A stretch of DNA of 37,117 nucleotides from Actinomycetaceae bacterium (GTDB taxonomy: Bacteria > Actinomycetota > Actinomycetes > Actinomycetales > Actinomycetaceae): positions 1 through 37,117 of the forward strand of contig JAUMUM010000024.1 in the NCBI GenBank assembly GCA_030530685.1. The letters run 5' to 3'. Positions 24,671 through 33,073 of this stretch are shown here, in pieces (position 1 is the first letter of the stretch; each line of letters starts with the position of its first letter). The notes beneath the pieces are model-generated. The model was not told where the DNA came from. It was given only the letters and a program-made list of their open reading frames with translations, and ran no database searches. The position numbers and the translations under genes were made by a program.

Positions 24671-25258
24671 GTGCTTCTCTCTGATCGCGATATTCGCTCC
24701 TGCGTAGAGACCGGCCGCGTGCGCCTGGACCCGTGGGATCCGCAAATGATCCAGCCCTCGTCGGTCGACGTCCACCTCGACCGGTTCTTCCGACTCTTCG
24801 ACAACCACAAGTACCAAGTCATCGATCCGGCGGCCGACCAGCCCGACATCACGCGCCTCGTCGAGGTCCCCGCCGACGGCCAGTTCGTGCTGCACCCCGG
24901 CGAATTCGTCCTCGGCTCCACCTTCGAGCAGGTCACCCTGGCCGACGACGTCGCCGCCCGGCTCGAAGGCAAGTCCAGCCTGGGGCGGCTCGGCCTGCTC
25001 ACGCACTCGACGGCCGGCTTCATCGACCCCGGCTTTTCCGGCCACGTCACGCTCGAGCTGTCGAACACGGCGACGCTGCCGATTCGCCTCTATCCGGGCA
25101 TGAAGGTCGGGCAGCTGTGCTTCTTCCAGCTGTCCTCGCCGGCGGAAAGGCCGTATGGCTCGGGGGCGAGTGGCTCGCGCTACCAGGGCCAGCACGGCCC
25201 GACGGCCTCGCGCTCACACCAGAACTTCCACCGGGTCGACGTCACTCGTGGGGCGTGA
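24671..25258 (+). CDS. dcd: dCTP deaminase, probably bifunctional (dUMP-forming)
   Basis: 195 residues from GTG 24671. It deaminates dCTP and, in the actinobacterial type, also hydrolyses the product to dUMP for thymidylate synthesis. Conserved blocks: [52 protein letters not shown] (97-110), [20 protein letters not shown] with the catalytic Glu at 129, [13 protein letters not shown] and [16 protein letters not shown]. The length and C-terminal SRYQGQ-GPT motif match the mycobacterial bifunctional enzyme. It has a His where the homologue I recall has Tyr before QNF. Single gene with a probable leaderless promoter. Confidence 0.93.
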   Translation: MLLSDRDIRSCVETGRVRLDPWDPQMIQPSSVDVHLDRFFRLFDNHKYQVIDPAADQPDITRLVEVPADGQFVLHPGEFVLGSTFEQVTLADDVAARLEGKSSLGRLGLLTHSTAGFIDPGFSGHVTLELSNTATLPIRLYPGMKVGQLCFFQLSSPAERPYGSGASGSRYQGQHGPTASRSHQNFHRVDVTRGA

Positions 25259-25333
25259 GCAGTCTTTGCGTCTAACCGCGGGCGCGCCACGTCCAGCCAC
25301 CACTGCGGATGCACAACTGCGCGGCTCGTCTGC

Positions 25334-25339
25334 TATGAT
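25334..25339 (+). promoter_or_regulatory. -10 box of tRNA-Gly
   Basis: TATGAT, 14 nt before the tRNA. TGCACA lies 18 nt upstream as a weak -35. Confidence 0.55.
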
Positions 25340-25353
25340 CGTGCGTGCGTCAT

Positions 25354-25427
25354 GCGGGCGTAGTTCATCGGTAGAATGGAAGCTTCCCAAGCTTCAGAGG
25401 CGGGTTCGACTCCCGTCGCCCGCTCCA
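25354..25427 (+). tRNA. tRNA-Gly (anticodon CCC)
   Basis: The acceptor GCGGGCG pairs with CGCCCGC, discriminator T, then an encoded CCA. The anticodon arm is GAAGC-TTCCCAA-GCTTC, anticodon CCC (reads GGG). The T arm is CGGG-TTCGACT-CCCG. The 3' end borders a low-GC patch, a classic integration position, but no repeat of the tRNA end was found downstream. Confidence 0.95.
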
Positions 25428-25509
25428 AGTTCCTAATGTTTCGGCACTCTCGTCACGTTAGACTGTCTCGTACGTGGCTCACCCTCTAACGCAACTCAGT
25501 TCGCCGTAG

Positions 25510-25974
25510 AACGACCCTAACAATCAGTCACTGGCAGGTGTCCGCCCGCGAGAAGCCATCTCACTCAAAGTTGAGAAACACGGCGAATGGACCACGCGAG
25601 AAAGGCGCATCATTGATAAGTGGAGCCAACCCACGCTTGACGACGACAAATTCAAACCGTCCCGAACTCCACTCGAGCCGCCACCTTTCCGTGTCCACAT
25701 CAACTTCAAGTGCAGAGACGAGAACACGTGCACAGGCCACTCGATCTCTTTAACCGACTGGGAGGGAACAGCGCTACAACGCCGCATCCCACCCGACGCC
25801 AACGTCGACTACGCCCGCGAACAGTTCACCCGAAAGTTCGTCACGGAGAAGTTCAAGCCCAACAAAGTCACTCAGATCATCGTTGGAAACCAAGCACAAG
25901 GAAACAAACGAGCGGCCTTCCTCGCGCTGGGACTATTTGGCCCCTACGACGAACCTCAACCGACGCTGTTCTGA
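25510..25974 (+). pseudogene. Startless unknown reading frame, probably a 5'-truncated gene
   Basis: 154 codons are open from the TAG at 25507 to the TGA at 25972-25974, but there is no ATG, GTG or TTG in frame. The sequence looks genuinely coding: FRVHINFKCRDENTCTGHSI holds a C-x5-C-x2-H cluster, then SLTDWEGTALQRRIPP, DYAREQFTRKFVTEKF, TQIIVGNQAQGNKRAAFLAL and a GLFGPYDEPQPTLF end. I cannot name the family. The base composition is visibly lower in GC than the flanking genes. It overlaps the DUF488 gene tail-to-tail by 19 bases. It is probably the 3' portion of a transferred gene whose front was lost next to tRNA-Gly; use of a rare start (CTG 25531 or ATC near 25558) cannot be excluded. Confidence 0.55.
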
Positions 25975-26459
25975 TGCTCCGCAAGCACCGCCGTCACTTC
26001 GTCAATGACAAGCCGACGGTGGCACTGCTCATGGTCGTGCTCACAGCACAGCACGAGAACCGTCTGGTCGGTGGCCAGATCCGCAATATGGTGAATCGCC
26101 GCGGTTCCTTCCGGTGTGTGAAGAACTTCGTCCGTGAACCGCTGATAGGCGTGGGCCGCGTCGTCGGTGCCGGGAGTCGCGAAGGCGGCGCGGTTGTCCT
26201 TTGGGTTGCCTAGTTCACGCATGTGTACGTACTTCAGTCCGGCGGCTTCTAGCGCCTGACGCAGTCGCGTCTTCGAAAAGCCCTTCTTCCGACTGATGGG
26301 GGTCATGCGAACGTCGACCACAACATTCGCCTGGACTCGTTCCGCTTCGCTGAGGAGATCGTCGAGGGTCTTGCCCTCGTATCCCCACCCGCGTATAGAC
26401 CCCCGTGTGTGCGTCATAGACCAAAGTTTAAACGCTTCAGACGGCCGGTGCAGACTCAT
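25956..26459 (-). CDS. DUF488 family protein
   Basis: 167 residues from ATG 26459, chosen because a perfect AGGAGG stands 6 nt upstream; an internal ATG at 26417 matches the more usual family start. Domain blocks: GWGYEGKTLDDLLSEAE, VVDVRMTPISRKKGFSKTRL, YVHMRELGNP, VLVLCCEHDHEQCHRRLVID. The Cys-x7-CHR segment (CCEHDHEQCHR) is the conserved C-terminal signature of DUF488. The biochemical function of the family is not known to me; the paired Cys and His suggest a metal or redox site. Convergent and overlapping by 19 bases with the unknown frame on the + strand. Composition is less GC-rich than average, fitting acquisition. Confidence 0.85.
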   Translation of the reverse strand: MSLHRPSEAFKLWSMTHTRGSIRGWGYEGKTLDDLLSEAERVQANVVVDVRMTPISRKKGFSKTRLRQALEAAGLKYVHMRELGNPKDNRAAFATPGTDDAAHAYQRFTDEVLHTPEGTAAIHHIADLATDQTVLVLCCEHDHEQCHRRLVIDEVTAVLAEHQNSVG

Positions 26460-26641
26460 CCGCTTCCTCCTATCGATGGCAGCCCACGACGGCCCGGTCG
26501 GCATCCTGGTAGCCTAGTGCGGCCAGCTCGCTTCGTCGGCTGCGCCCGGCCCCTCGGGCTCAGCGGTGGCCGTAGCACATGAAGCCGGAGCGCCGCCGCG
26601 TTCAGCGCCACTATCAGATCCCGCCACTGCCCGGAGGTCGC

Positions 26642-27037
26642 ATGATCGTCGCCGCCGCCATCGTCCGTGGACACGACGTCCTCGCCGCCCAGCGCGCCTA
26701 CCCCGAGGCCCTGGCCGGCAAGTGGGAATTCCCCGGCGGCAAGGTCGAACCCGGCGAGTCCCCGAGCGCTGCACTCCACCGCGAGATCCGCGAAGAACTC
26801 GCAATCGACATCGAACTGGGCGCCCGCCTGGACGGGCCTGACGGCGACTGGCCCCTGCCCAACGGCTCGCGCATGCGCCTGTGGCTGGCCCGGACGCTCG
26901 CCACCCCGCGCCTCGGCCCCAGCCACCTCCAACTGCGCTGGCAGCCGGTCGAGGCACTAACCCAGCTCGACTGGCTCGAAGGCGACCTGCCCATACTCGC
27001 CCCGCTGGTCACCGCCATCGGCAAGCAGCGCGCCTGA
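26642..27037 (+). CDS. MutT-type NUDIX hydrolase
   Basis: 131 residues from ATG 26642, with GGAGG 4 nt upstream; the upstream in-frame ATG 26579 would add 21 unconserved residues. The NUDIX box starts at Gly33: G-x5-E39-x7-R47-E48-I-x-E51-E52-x-A54-I55, matching the consensus except that Ala replaces the last Gly. The rest (KWEFPGGKVEPGE, LPNGSRMRLWLARTL, DWLEGDLPILAPL) resembles 8-oxo-dGTP diphosphatases of the MutT branch, which clean oxidised nucleotides. The exact substrate is not decided by sequence. It lies divergent from DUF488 and is followed 80 nt later by a TetR gene in the same direction. Confidence 0.88.
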   Translation: MIVAAAIVRGHDVLAAQRAYPEALAGKWEFPGGKVEPGESPSAALHREIREELAIDIELGARLDGPDGDWPLPNGSRMRLWLARTLATPRLGPSHLQLRWQPVEALTQLDWLEGDLPILAPLVTAIGKQRA

Positions 27038-27105
27038 CCGCCGCGCCACCATCGCTGCCAGGAGAACTACCCACCGCATCGTCCGCCTTCGCACGTGCGT
27101 CGTCG

Positions 27106-27111
27106 TATCCT
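27106..27111 (+). promoter_or_regulatory. -10 box, leaderless start of the TetR gene
   Basis: TATCCT ends 6 nt before ATG 27118. There is no Shine-Dalgarno. Confidence 0.5.
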
Positions 27112-27117
27112 ATGTCC

Positions 27118-27732
27118 ATGCCGAAGATCACCGGAAATAGCCTCGCCGAGCATCGCGAAATCACGCGTGAGGCGATCTTCGACGCGTTTTCCCACCTTTT
27201 GACAACGAAAGGTTTCGACTCGATCAGCATGTCCGCGCTGGCCACCGAGGCCAATATCGGGCGCACGGCACTATACAACCACTTCCAGGACAAAGAGGAC
27301 ATACTCGTCGCATACGTCGAATACGAAATGCACAGGTACCTCACCAAGCTGAAAGACAATCTCAGCAAGGCCACGTCACCGGAGGAAAAGCTGCGGGTCT
27401 ATGCTCGCGCACAGTTGCTGGCCAAGCGCGGTTACCTCTTCTCCCCCGGCGCGCCGCTGCGCGATGTCGTCTCCGAACGGACGGCACTGGCCCTGCGCGA
27501 GCACGTCAAGACGACGAGCCAGGTGCTGCGCGGCATCCTCGAAGAGTGCGTGGACCTGGGCCTCATTCCCGACCAGGACCTGGGCGTGACCGTCCAACTG
27601 GTGCACAGCTCCCTGACCGTGCGTCACATTCCCGCCACCGAGCCGGAGCGCACCGCATTCTTCGAGGCGACCGAGGCCTTCGTGCTGCGCTCGATCGGCA
27701 TTCGCGAGTCAGGCGCGGCGGGGCGCCGGTAG
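27118..27732 (+). CDS. TetR/AcrR family transcriptional regulator
   Basis: 204 residues. The N-terminal DNA-binding domain has REITREAIFDAFSHLLTTKG, then the helix-turn-helix ISMSALATEANIGRTALYNH and FQDKEDIL, the standard TetR signature. The ligand-binding half (from about residue 65) is helical with no recognised specificity. Target genes are unknown; the nearest candidates are the upstream NUDIX gene or the convergent operon, neither of which shows an operator I can identify. ATG 27118 is favoured by the -10 box 6 nt upstream; ATG 27112 would add two residues. The last codon and stop fall in a 20-nt tandem duplication. Confidence 0.88.
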   Translation: MPKITGNSLAEHREITREAIFDAFSHLLTTKGFDSISMSALATEANIGRTALYNHFQDKEDILVAYVEYEMHRYLTKLKDNLSKATSPEEKLRVYARAQLLAKRGYLFSPGAPLRDVVSERTALALREHVKTTSQVLRGILEECVDLGLIPDQDLGVTVQLVHSSLTVRHIPATEPERTAFFEATEAFVLRSIGIRESGAAGRR

Positions 27733-27770
27733 CCGCCGCTCACTCCGCGCCGCCGGTGGCCGCCGCTCAC
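27724..27770. repeat. 20-nt duplication, period 27, at two gene ends
   Basis: CGCCGGTAGCCGCCGCTCAC at 27724-27743 recurs with one change at 27751-27770. It spans the stop codons of both convergent genes (TetR and the TPR-like protein). Confidence 0.75.
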
Positions 27771-28471
27771 CAGTTGGGCTCGCCGCCCGAGCCACGATTG
27801 CCGCGTTGCTCCTGCTCCCGGCGCTGCCTTTCGGCCTCCTCGTTCAACTCGCGCAGTTGCTCTTCCCTATCCCGATCCTCGGCATTGGAGGGATCGGGAA
27901 GAGTGGGGGACGGACTCGTCCCGCCGCCCGAGTTCCGATTCGGGTCCTGATTGGGATCTTGGTTCGGGTCCTGCGAAGGATCCGCTTTTTCCTGCTGACG
28001 CTGCTGGTTGTCCTGATTGTCCTGGGTCGACGTGCACGGCTCGATCGTGTCGGCGGCCTTCTGGAAAAGCCGCTCGCCAACACTGCCACCTACCGCGTCC
28101 CCCTTCGCCTCGTAGGCGAGAGAAAGATTCGTTCGCACCTTGCACTCCGGCCCGTCGACGTCGACGACCTGGCCGTCCACGCGCTCGGCGGCGCGCACAC
28201 GCTCCAGGGCCACCTCCAGATTGGACACTGCCGGGTTCGGATCGTCATTGGCGACCTGTGCGGTGCCGAGGTTGAACGGGCCCTGCCACCCCTCCAAGAA
28301 ACCGGGCGTAACGTTGACGGCCCACCTGTAGTACGTCTCGGCACGCTCGCTGTCGTCCTCGTAAACGCGGCTGCCCAGCCACGGCAGGATGCACATGGCA
28401 CTCACCCAGACCAGAAGAGGCAGCAGCACGACGGCGCCCACCGCGCCCCACGCCTTTCGCGACCGCATCAT
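27767..28471 (-). CDS. Membrane-anchored TPR-like protein, last gene of the MoxR/Bat operon
   Basis: 234 residues from ATG 28471, with GAGGGGG upstream and overlapping the preceding VWA stop. One N-terminal membrane helix (AVGAVVLLPLLVWVSAMCIL) is followed by an extracytoplasmic part with TPR-like helices (ERAETYYRWAVNVTPGFLEG, NPAVSNLEVALERV). The C-terminus is low complexity: a Gln/Asn/Asp/Pro repeat (DPNQDPNQDPNRN), then a charged Glu/Arg/Gln helix (EEQLRELNEEAERQRREQEQ). Position and architecture match BatC-type proteins of MoxR-VWA clusters, but similarity is to the architecture rather than to a clear sequence signature. Confidence 0.72.
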   Translation of the reverse strand: MMRSRKAWGAVGAVVLLPLLVWVSAMCILPWLGSRVYEDDSERAETYYRWAVNVTPGFLEGWQGPFNLGTAQVANDDPNPAVSNLEVALERVRAAERVDGQVVDVDGPECKVRTNLSLAYEAKGDAVGGSVGERLFQKAADTIEPCTSTQDNQDNQQRQQEKADPSQDPNQDPNQDPNRNSGGGTSPSPTLPDPSNAEDRDREEQLRELNEEAERQRREQEQRGNRGSGGEPNW

Positions 28472-29430
28472 CGCCCCCTCAACTTGATCCGGATGCGCGG
28501 AGCGACGACGGCGGCCTCCCATACGGCCAGGGCCGCCAGCGCCAGGCCGGCCGGCCACAGAACGGGGCTGCGCCTGCGGCTTTCGGTCGTCACTTGCTCA
28601 TCAATCAGGTCGGCGTCCGGCACGTCGATCGCCTGTCCGGGCGATGTGCGATGCGAGTAGCCCACGCCGATCTGGTCGGCGACCTGCTGCAACTGGCCCT
28701 CGTCGATCGTGGAGATGGCGTCCTGCCCGGTCTGCGGATCCTGAATGTAGGCCTCGTCGCCGGCCTGCGGGTCGGTGACCTTCATCCGCCCGCCCTCGGC
28801 CGTTCCGTAGCCGAGCACGGCTCCGCCGTCGACCAGTTCCCGCACCTGCGAATAGTCGCCACCGTCGCCTTCGCCGCGCGCCTCGCCGTCGGAAATGATG
28901 TAGACGATCTGCATCGATTCGGGATGGCTCTTTTTCGACCGCTCCAGCTCCTTGACCAGCAGGTCGACCGGGCGGAACACCGACGAGCCGGACGAATACG
29001 TCGTGATCTCCGGGCTCATCGTCTGCACCCACGATTCGAGCGCCAGCGAATCCGTGGTCAGCGGCAGCTCCCTCGTCGCCGACGAACTAAAGGAAATGAC
29101 AGAAAACCGCGCACCCACGAGCTCGCTTTGAATCTGGCGGATATCCGCGCGCACACCTTCCATGCGCGGCGAGGTGCCGTTGTAGTCCTCGGCCACCATG
29201 GACCCCGTCGTATCGACGACGAAGTACACGTTCGCGCCGCGCACGGTCGTGATCTGGGGAAGGGCGCGGCTCGGCCCCATCCCCATGGAGGCGACCACAA
29301 CGACCATGAGCGCCCGGCGCAACCAGTCCACCCACGACGCCTCGCGCCCCATGCGCCAGCACACCAGGCACAGCGCACTACCGCCGACGCACACGGCAAT
29401 CACCGCCCAAGCGGGCCACAACCACAGCAT
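28468..29430 (-). CDS. VWA domain membrane protein (BatB-like)
   Basis: 320 residues. The start overlaps the upstream stop (TGATG), with GGAGG 11 nt before ATG 29430; GTG 29433 is an alternative. Two N-terminal membrane helices (residues 3-25 and 38-52) precede a von Willebrand A domain with MIDAS motif DTTGSM (73-78) and later ISDGEARGEG. The domain lies between membrane segments as in aerotolerance-type Bat proteins; a C-terminal helix (VLWPAGLALAALAVWEAAVV) follows. MIDAS binds a divalent metal and partner proteins. It probably works with MoxR and the second VWA protein as an envelope or metal-cofactor chaperone; that is family-level inference. Confidence 0.85.
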   Translation of the reverse strand: MLWLWPAWAVIAVCVGGSALCLVCWRMGREASWVDWLRRALMVVVVASMGMGPSRALPQITTVRGANVYFVVDTTGSMVAEDYNGTSPRMEGVRADIRQIQSELVGARFSVISFSSSATRELPLTTDSLALESWVQTMSPEITTYSSGSSVFRPVDLLVKELERSKKSHPESMQIVYIISDGEARGEGDGGDYSQVRELVDGGAVLGYGTAEGGRMKVTDPQAGDEAYIQDPQTGQDAISTIDEGQLQQVADQIGVGYSHRTSPGQAIDVPDADLIDEQVTTESRRRSPVLWPAGLALAALAVWEAAVVAPRIRIKLRGR

Positions 29431-30410
29431 CACAGGCGCAACCTCCACGCTATCGCAATGAATCCCGCCACCGAAATGAGCGCCAGCAGCGGCCAGTACT
29501 CCGGTTCCTCGACGATGCTGACGTCGGCATCCGCGGCGAGCTCACGCCTGTCCTGGCGCTGGATATCCCGGACGATCTGCCGGCCGGCGCCGGCGTCGTC
29601 GGCCTCGAAGACGGTTCCACCCGTGGACTCGATGGCGGTCGAAAAGCTCCCGCTGTCGCTCCCGTAGCCGGAGCCGATGTACAGGCCGTGAACCTTGATG
29701 TCGCGCTCGCTGGCCAGGTCGGCCGCCTCGTCGAGCCTGAAGAGGGGCTCACCGGCCAATTCGTTGTCCGTGGCGAAGAGGATGGTGCGCGAGCGCTCGT
29801 CGTCGCTGAAATCGAAACTCTGCGTGCACGAGGCGAGGCCGTCGCCAATGAGCGAAGAACCGGCCCCGAGCTCCGTGCCCGCGGTGAACTCGCTGTACCG
29901 GTCGTAGTCGGTCAGGGCGTTCGTGGCCTCCTCGAATTCCTCCTGGATCATCTCGTAGTCGTCGCTCAGGGGGAAGACCACGCTGGACGAGCCGTTGAAG
30001 ATCACCAGGCCCACGCGTTCGCCCTCGAACTGGTCGACGATCTGGGAGAAGGTCTCGAGCACTTCGGCGTCGAAGTCGACGACGGAGCCGGAAACATCCA
30101 GGCACAGGACGATATCGCGCGAGGCCATCTGCCTGGAGTTGACCTTTTCGATGTGGGGGCGCGCCGCGAGCACGGAGGCGGCGACGACGACGAGCCCCAG
30201 GCAGCACGCGAGCAAAACCATGAGCACGCGCAACTGCGCCAGCCGAAACCGGTAGCGCGGGCTATTGCGCACCTCCCAGGTGTGCGCCACCAGCAGGACG
30301 GGGTCGGCGCTGCGGCGACCCCGCCTGATCCAGGCCATCACGGCGACCGCGACGGCCAGCGCGGCAATGGCGGGGACCAGCCACCCGTTGACCATCTCGT
30401 AGTTCACCAC
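29430..30410 (-). CDS. VWA domain membrane protein (BatA-like)
   Basis: 326 residues from GTG 30410, with GGAGG 7 nt upstream; it starts within the end of the upstream gene. Helices at about 9-28 and 60-83 flank a cytosolic loop. The VWA domain holds MIDAS DVSGS (105-109), with the metal-site Thr replaced in a FTAGTELGAGSSLIGDG stretch and FATDNELAG completing the site. A C-terminal helix (WPLLALISVAGFIAIAW) ends the protein. Paired VWA proteins between DUF58 and a TPR protein are the usual MoxR/Bat arrangement. ATG 30395 is a possible alternative start. Confidence 0.86.
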   Translation of the reverse strand: MVNYEMVNGWLVPAIAALAVAVAVMAWIRRGRRSADPVLLVAHTWEVRNSPRYRFRLAQLRVLMVLLACCLGLVVVAASVLAARPHIEKVNSRQMASRDIVLCLDVSGSVVDFDAEVLETFSQIVDQFEGERVGLVIFNGSSSVVFPLSDDYEMIQEEFEEATNALTDYDRYSEFTAGTELGAGSSLIGDGLASCTQSFDFSDDERSRTILFATDNELAGEPLFRLDEAADLASERDIKVHGLYIGSGYGSDSGSFSTAIESTGGTVFEADDAGAGRQIVRDIQRQDRRELAADADVSIVEEPEYWPLLALISVAGFIAIAWRLRL

Positions 30411-30838
30411 TGCGACACCTCCCTGACCGCATCTTCGATCGAGCGCCGGGCGTCCGCCTCGGATTCGGGGGCGAAGCTCGGCTCCTCCCACGTCTTGAGG
30501 AGAGCGGCGACGCCGGCGAACTCTTTCCGCTTGGCGATGTCGCGCACCGTCCACGTGGAAACATCGCGCCGGGAGCGCTCGCCGAGGATCGCGCGCATCG
30601 TCTCCGCAAGCGCCAGATGGAACTCGCGCAGGTCGCCGAGGGGAATGCCGCGCAGCCTGGCAATCCATCGCTCGCGCTGCTGGACGGGCACCGGCACCAG
30701 GCTCACGTCCTTGGCACCCCGGGGCTTGATGAGCACGAGGAGCAGGACCCACGCGAGCACGAACACGAGGGCGACGCCGAGCGCGATGAACAGGTAGACG
30801 GAGCCCCCGCCGGCGGGAAACAACTGGCTAGGATCCAC
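30404..30838 (-). CDS. Small membrane protein of the MoxR operon (DUF4381-like position)
   Basis: 144 residues from GTG 30838. One membrane helix (SVYLFIALGVALVFVLAWVL, residues 13-32) is followed by a helical cytoplasmic domain (QQRERWIARLRGIPLGDLRE, RRDVSTWTVRDIAKRKEF) and an acidic end. In MoxR operons a protein of this size and layout commonly sits between DUF58 and the first VWA gene, annotated as DUF4381-like. I assign by position and layout only. It overlaps the DUF58 gene by 11 bases and the following VWA start by 7. Confidence 0.7.
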   Translation of the reverse strand: MDPSQLFPAGGGSVYLFIALGVALVFVLAWVLLLVLIKPRGAKDVSLVPVPVQQRERWIARLRGIPLGDLREFHLALAETMRAILGERSRRDVSTWTVRDIAKRKEFAGVAALLKTWEEPSFAPESEADARRSIEDAVREVSQW

Positions 30839-31721
30839 GATGCTGCCACCTCAGGAGGTCGACGATCGAACCGATGATGTCCCCGCTGGATGCCACGGAC
30901 GCATTGAGCACGCGGTGGCGCGCCAGCAGGTGCGAGGCCCACCGCTGCCGCTCGCGCCGGTACTGCTGCTCCTGCTCGCGCAGCTTCCGGTCATCGCGCA
31001 CGAGGTCGGGCATGAAAGAGCCGTCCGAGATGTCGGCCATGGCCTCCACTCCCTCGGCAGTGACCGACATGTCGGCGATTCGCACGACGAGCAGTTCGTG
31101 CCGCTCGCGGATCCGACGCAGCAGCAGCTCGTCCGGCGGGGTCGGCCAGTACTCGTCGGTCACGAGGATGGCCAGCGAGCGCTCACGGCGAGTGCGCAGG
31201 AAGCAGTCGGCAATGGCGGCCACATTGGCCGGGGCTCTCGCGGCGCCCAGGGCGCGGTCGGCGCGGTCGAGCAGGAAGTCCAGATGTCCAGAGCCGTGGC
31301 GGGCGGGGAAGCGTTCCACGCCGGCCGCATTGCCCTGGATGAGGCCGAGCTGGTCGCCGCGGTAGGCGGCCAGGTAGGCGAGCGTCTCGGCGCACTGGAG
31401 CGCCAGCTCGCCCTTCGGCTCGCCGGAAGGCGCCGCCCCATTCATCTCGATGCCCGTGTCGAGCAGGAGTTGGGTCAGCACGTCAGTCTCGCGCTCGAAG
31501 CGACGTATGACGGGCTTGCCGGCGCGCGCCGAGACCTTCCAGTCGATGTCGCGCACCTGGTCGCCCGTCCGGTATTCAGTCAGGTCCTCGAAGTCGTAGC
31601 CACGCCCGGTCATCGCCGAGGTGTGCGAGCCGTCGAAGAGGCTGACCGCGCGCCGCACGGTCGGCAGCGAAAGCCTCGCTCGCACAAGGGCCATGCGCTG
31701 GCCCGCGCTCGTCCTCGTCAC
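30828..31721 (-). CDS. DUF58 domain-containing protein
   Basis: 297 residues from GTG 31721, overlapping the moxR stop by four bases (GTGA); an internal ATG at 31694 is possible. The signature is TGRGYDFEDLTEYRTGDQV, then RDIDWKVSARAGKPVIRRFE and LTQLLLDTG, the canonical DUF58 core. The rest folds like a divergent VWA domain without a full MIDAS. There are no membrane helices, so it is cytoplasmic. DUF58 proteins always accompany MoxR ATPases and are thought to be their partners or clients; a specific role is not known here. Confidence 0.9.
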   Translation of the reverse strand: MTRTSAGQRMALVRARLSLPTVRRAVSLFDGSHTSAMTGRGYDFEDLTEYRTGDQVRDIDWKVSARAGKPVIRRFERETDVLTQLLLDTGIEMNGAAPSGEPKGELALQCAETLAYLAAYRGDQLGLIQGNAAGVERFPARHGSGHLDFLLDRADRALGAARAPANVAAIADCFLRTRRERSLAILVTDEYWPTPPDELLLRRIRERHELLVVRIADMSVTAEGVEAMADISDGSFMPDLVRDDRKLREQEQQYRRERQRWASHLLARHRVLNASVASSGDIIGSIVDLLRWQHRGS

Positions 31722-32722
31722 GGCGTCGGCACCGCCTCGAAGACCATGTCGATGATGTTCTCGGGCGTCAGCCCCGAGGCCAGAGCATCGAACGTGCGCA
31801 CCAGGCGGTGACGCAGCACGCTGTAGCGCACCTGCTTGATGTCGTCGGGGACGACGTAGTTCCGCCCGGCCTGCAACGCCAGCGCCTGGCCCACCTGCAT
31901 GAAGGCGAGGCCGCCACTCGGCGAGGCGCCCACGCGCACATTTCCCAGGAGCCCGTCGATGGGGCGCGGGCCACCGCCGCGCGTCGTGTTGACGATGGCA
32001 ACGATGTAGCGCTTGATCGCGTCGTCGACGTAGACGCGTTGTACGGTGTCCTGGAGGAAGACGACGTCCTGTGTCGTCACGGGCTGTGTCCCCTCCCCGT
32101 TGCCGAACGTGCCTTCGGCCGTCTTCGTCAGGATCTCGACCTCTTCCCTGGGGCGCGGATAGGTCAGGATCTCCTTCATGAGGAAGCGGTCCATCTGCGC
32201 CTCGGGCAGTATGTACGTGCCCTCCTCCTCGATGGGATTCTGGGTGGCCATGACGGTGAACGGGTTGGGCAGCTTGTACATGGTTCCGCCGATGGAGGTC
32301 TGACGCTCCTGCATGGCTTCGAGCATGGCCGACTGGGTCTTGGCCGAGGAACGGTTGATTTCGTCGAGGAGGACGACGTTGGCGTGCACCGGGCCGAGCT
32401 GCGTCGTGAAGTTGCCCGTTTCGTACGTGTAGATCTGCGTGCCGACGATGTCGTTGGGCATGAGGTCGGGCGTGCACTGGATGCGGGAGAACGTGCCGGA
32501 CATGGCCGAGGCGAGCGTGGTTGCCGCCGTCGTCTTCGCCAGGCCGGGCACCGACTCGAGCAGGATGTGGCCGCGCGCGAGCAGGGATGTGACCAGCGCC
32601 GTGTAGAGGCTCTCCTGGCCGACGATCCGGCTGTCGAAGACTCGTTGTATGCGTGTGAGCAGGTCCGCGGACCGCCGCATATCTGCCTCGGAGATCTCAC
32701 CCGTCGCCATATTCGTGACCAT
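31718..32722 (-). CDS. MoxR family AAA+ ATPase
   Basis: 334 residues. Walker A ESVPGLAKTT (56-65), Walker B VVLLDEINR (116-124), then QERQTSIGG, VMATQNPIEEEGTYILPEAQ (sensor 1 and MoxR-specific block) and the C-terminal helical lid with RVGASPSGG. A chaperone-like ATPase that is thought to help VWA or DUF58 partner proteins mature or insert cofactors. First gene of the five-partner operon. A TAGAGT -10 box ends 7 nt before ATG 32722, so the message may be leaderless; ATG 32710 is an in-frame alternative. Confidence 0.93.
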   Translation of the reverse strand: MVTNMATGEISEADMRRSADLLTRIQRVFDSRIVGQESLYTALVTSLLARGHILLESVPGLAKTTAATTLASAMSGTFSRIQCTPDLMPNDIVGTQIYTYETGNFTTQLGPVHANVVLLDEINRSSAKTQSAMLEAMQERQTSIGGTMYKLPNPFTVMATQNPIEEEGTYILPEAQMDRFLMKEILTYPRPREEVEILTKTAEGTFGNGEGTQPVTTQDVVFLQDTVQRVYVDDAIKRYIVAIVNTTRGGGPRPIDGLLGNVRVGASPSGGLAFMQVGQALALQAGRNYVVPDDIKQVRYSVLRHRLVRTFDALASGLTPENIIDMVFEAVPTP

Positions 32723-33073
32723 GGCCCCGACTCTAGGACGTCAGCCCCGGTCGGTTCCATCATTTGATTGGTGACTATTCACCTGGAAAAACGGGGCTTC
32801 GACGATGCCGCAGCACCCGCGCGCGGGTGCCACGGTGACGATCCGACCGCCGGTCACGGCCAATCGCACGCGGCGCACCAGCGCCGGGGAGCAGGGTCGT
32901 AAGAAGGCCGTTGCCCCGGCCAAATTGCCGCAATAAGCTGGCCAATATTCGATGGCGGCGCACACGCATCCGGCCGAACCGGGCCGATACGGCGTGGTGT
33001 AAGCTACGTGAACGAGTTGTGTTCAAGCAGGGTGCCGATAGGCGGCAGTCCCTCGTGAGGATGGTGATGTCCA
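32723..33073. other. Divergent intergenic region between moxR and a membrane protein
   Basis: No gene seen; a 74-codon minus-strand frame here has no family features. It contains the moxR -10 box and, for the rightward gene, TAAGCT at 33000-33005 (TANNNT), giving a leader of about 65 nt. Confidence 0.5.
32730..32735 (-). promoter_or_regulatory. -10 box, leaderless start of moxR
   Basis: TAGAGT on the minus strand, ending 7 nt before the start codon. Confidence 0.45.

Noticed and set aside
25400-26640. att-type direct repeat of the tRNA-Gly 3' end
   Set aside because: I scanned downstream for GGGTTCGACTCCCG or the CGCCCGCTCC end and did not find a second copy, so an intact integrated element is not supported.
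32741-32965. 74-codon minus-strand frame upstream of moxR
   Set aside because: Basic, Cys/Gly-rich text without family features; it would also cover the moxR promoter.
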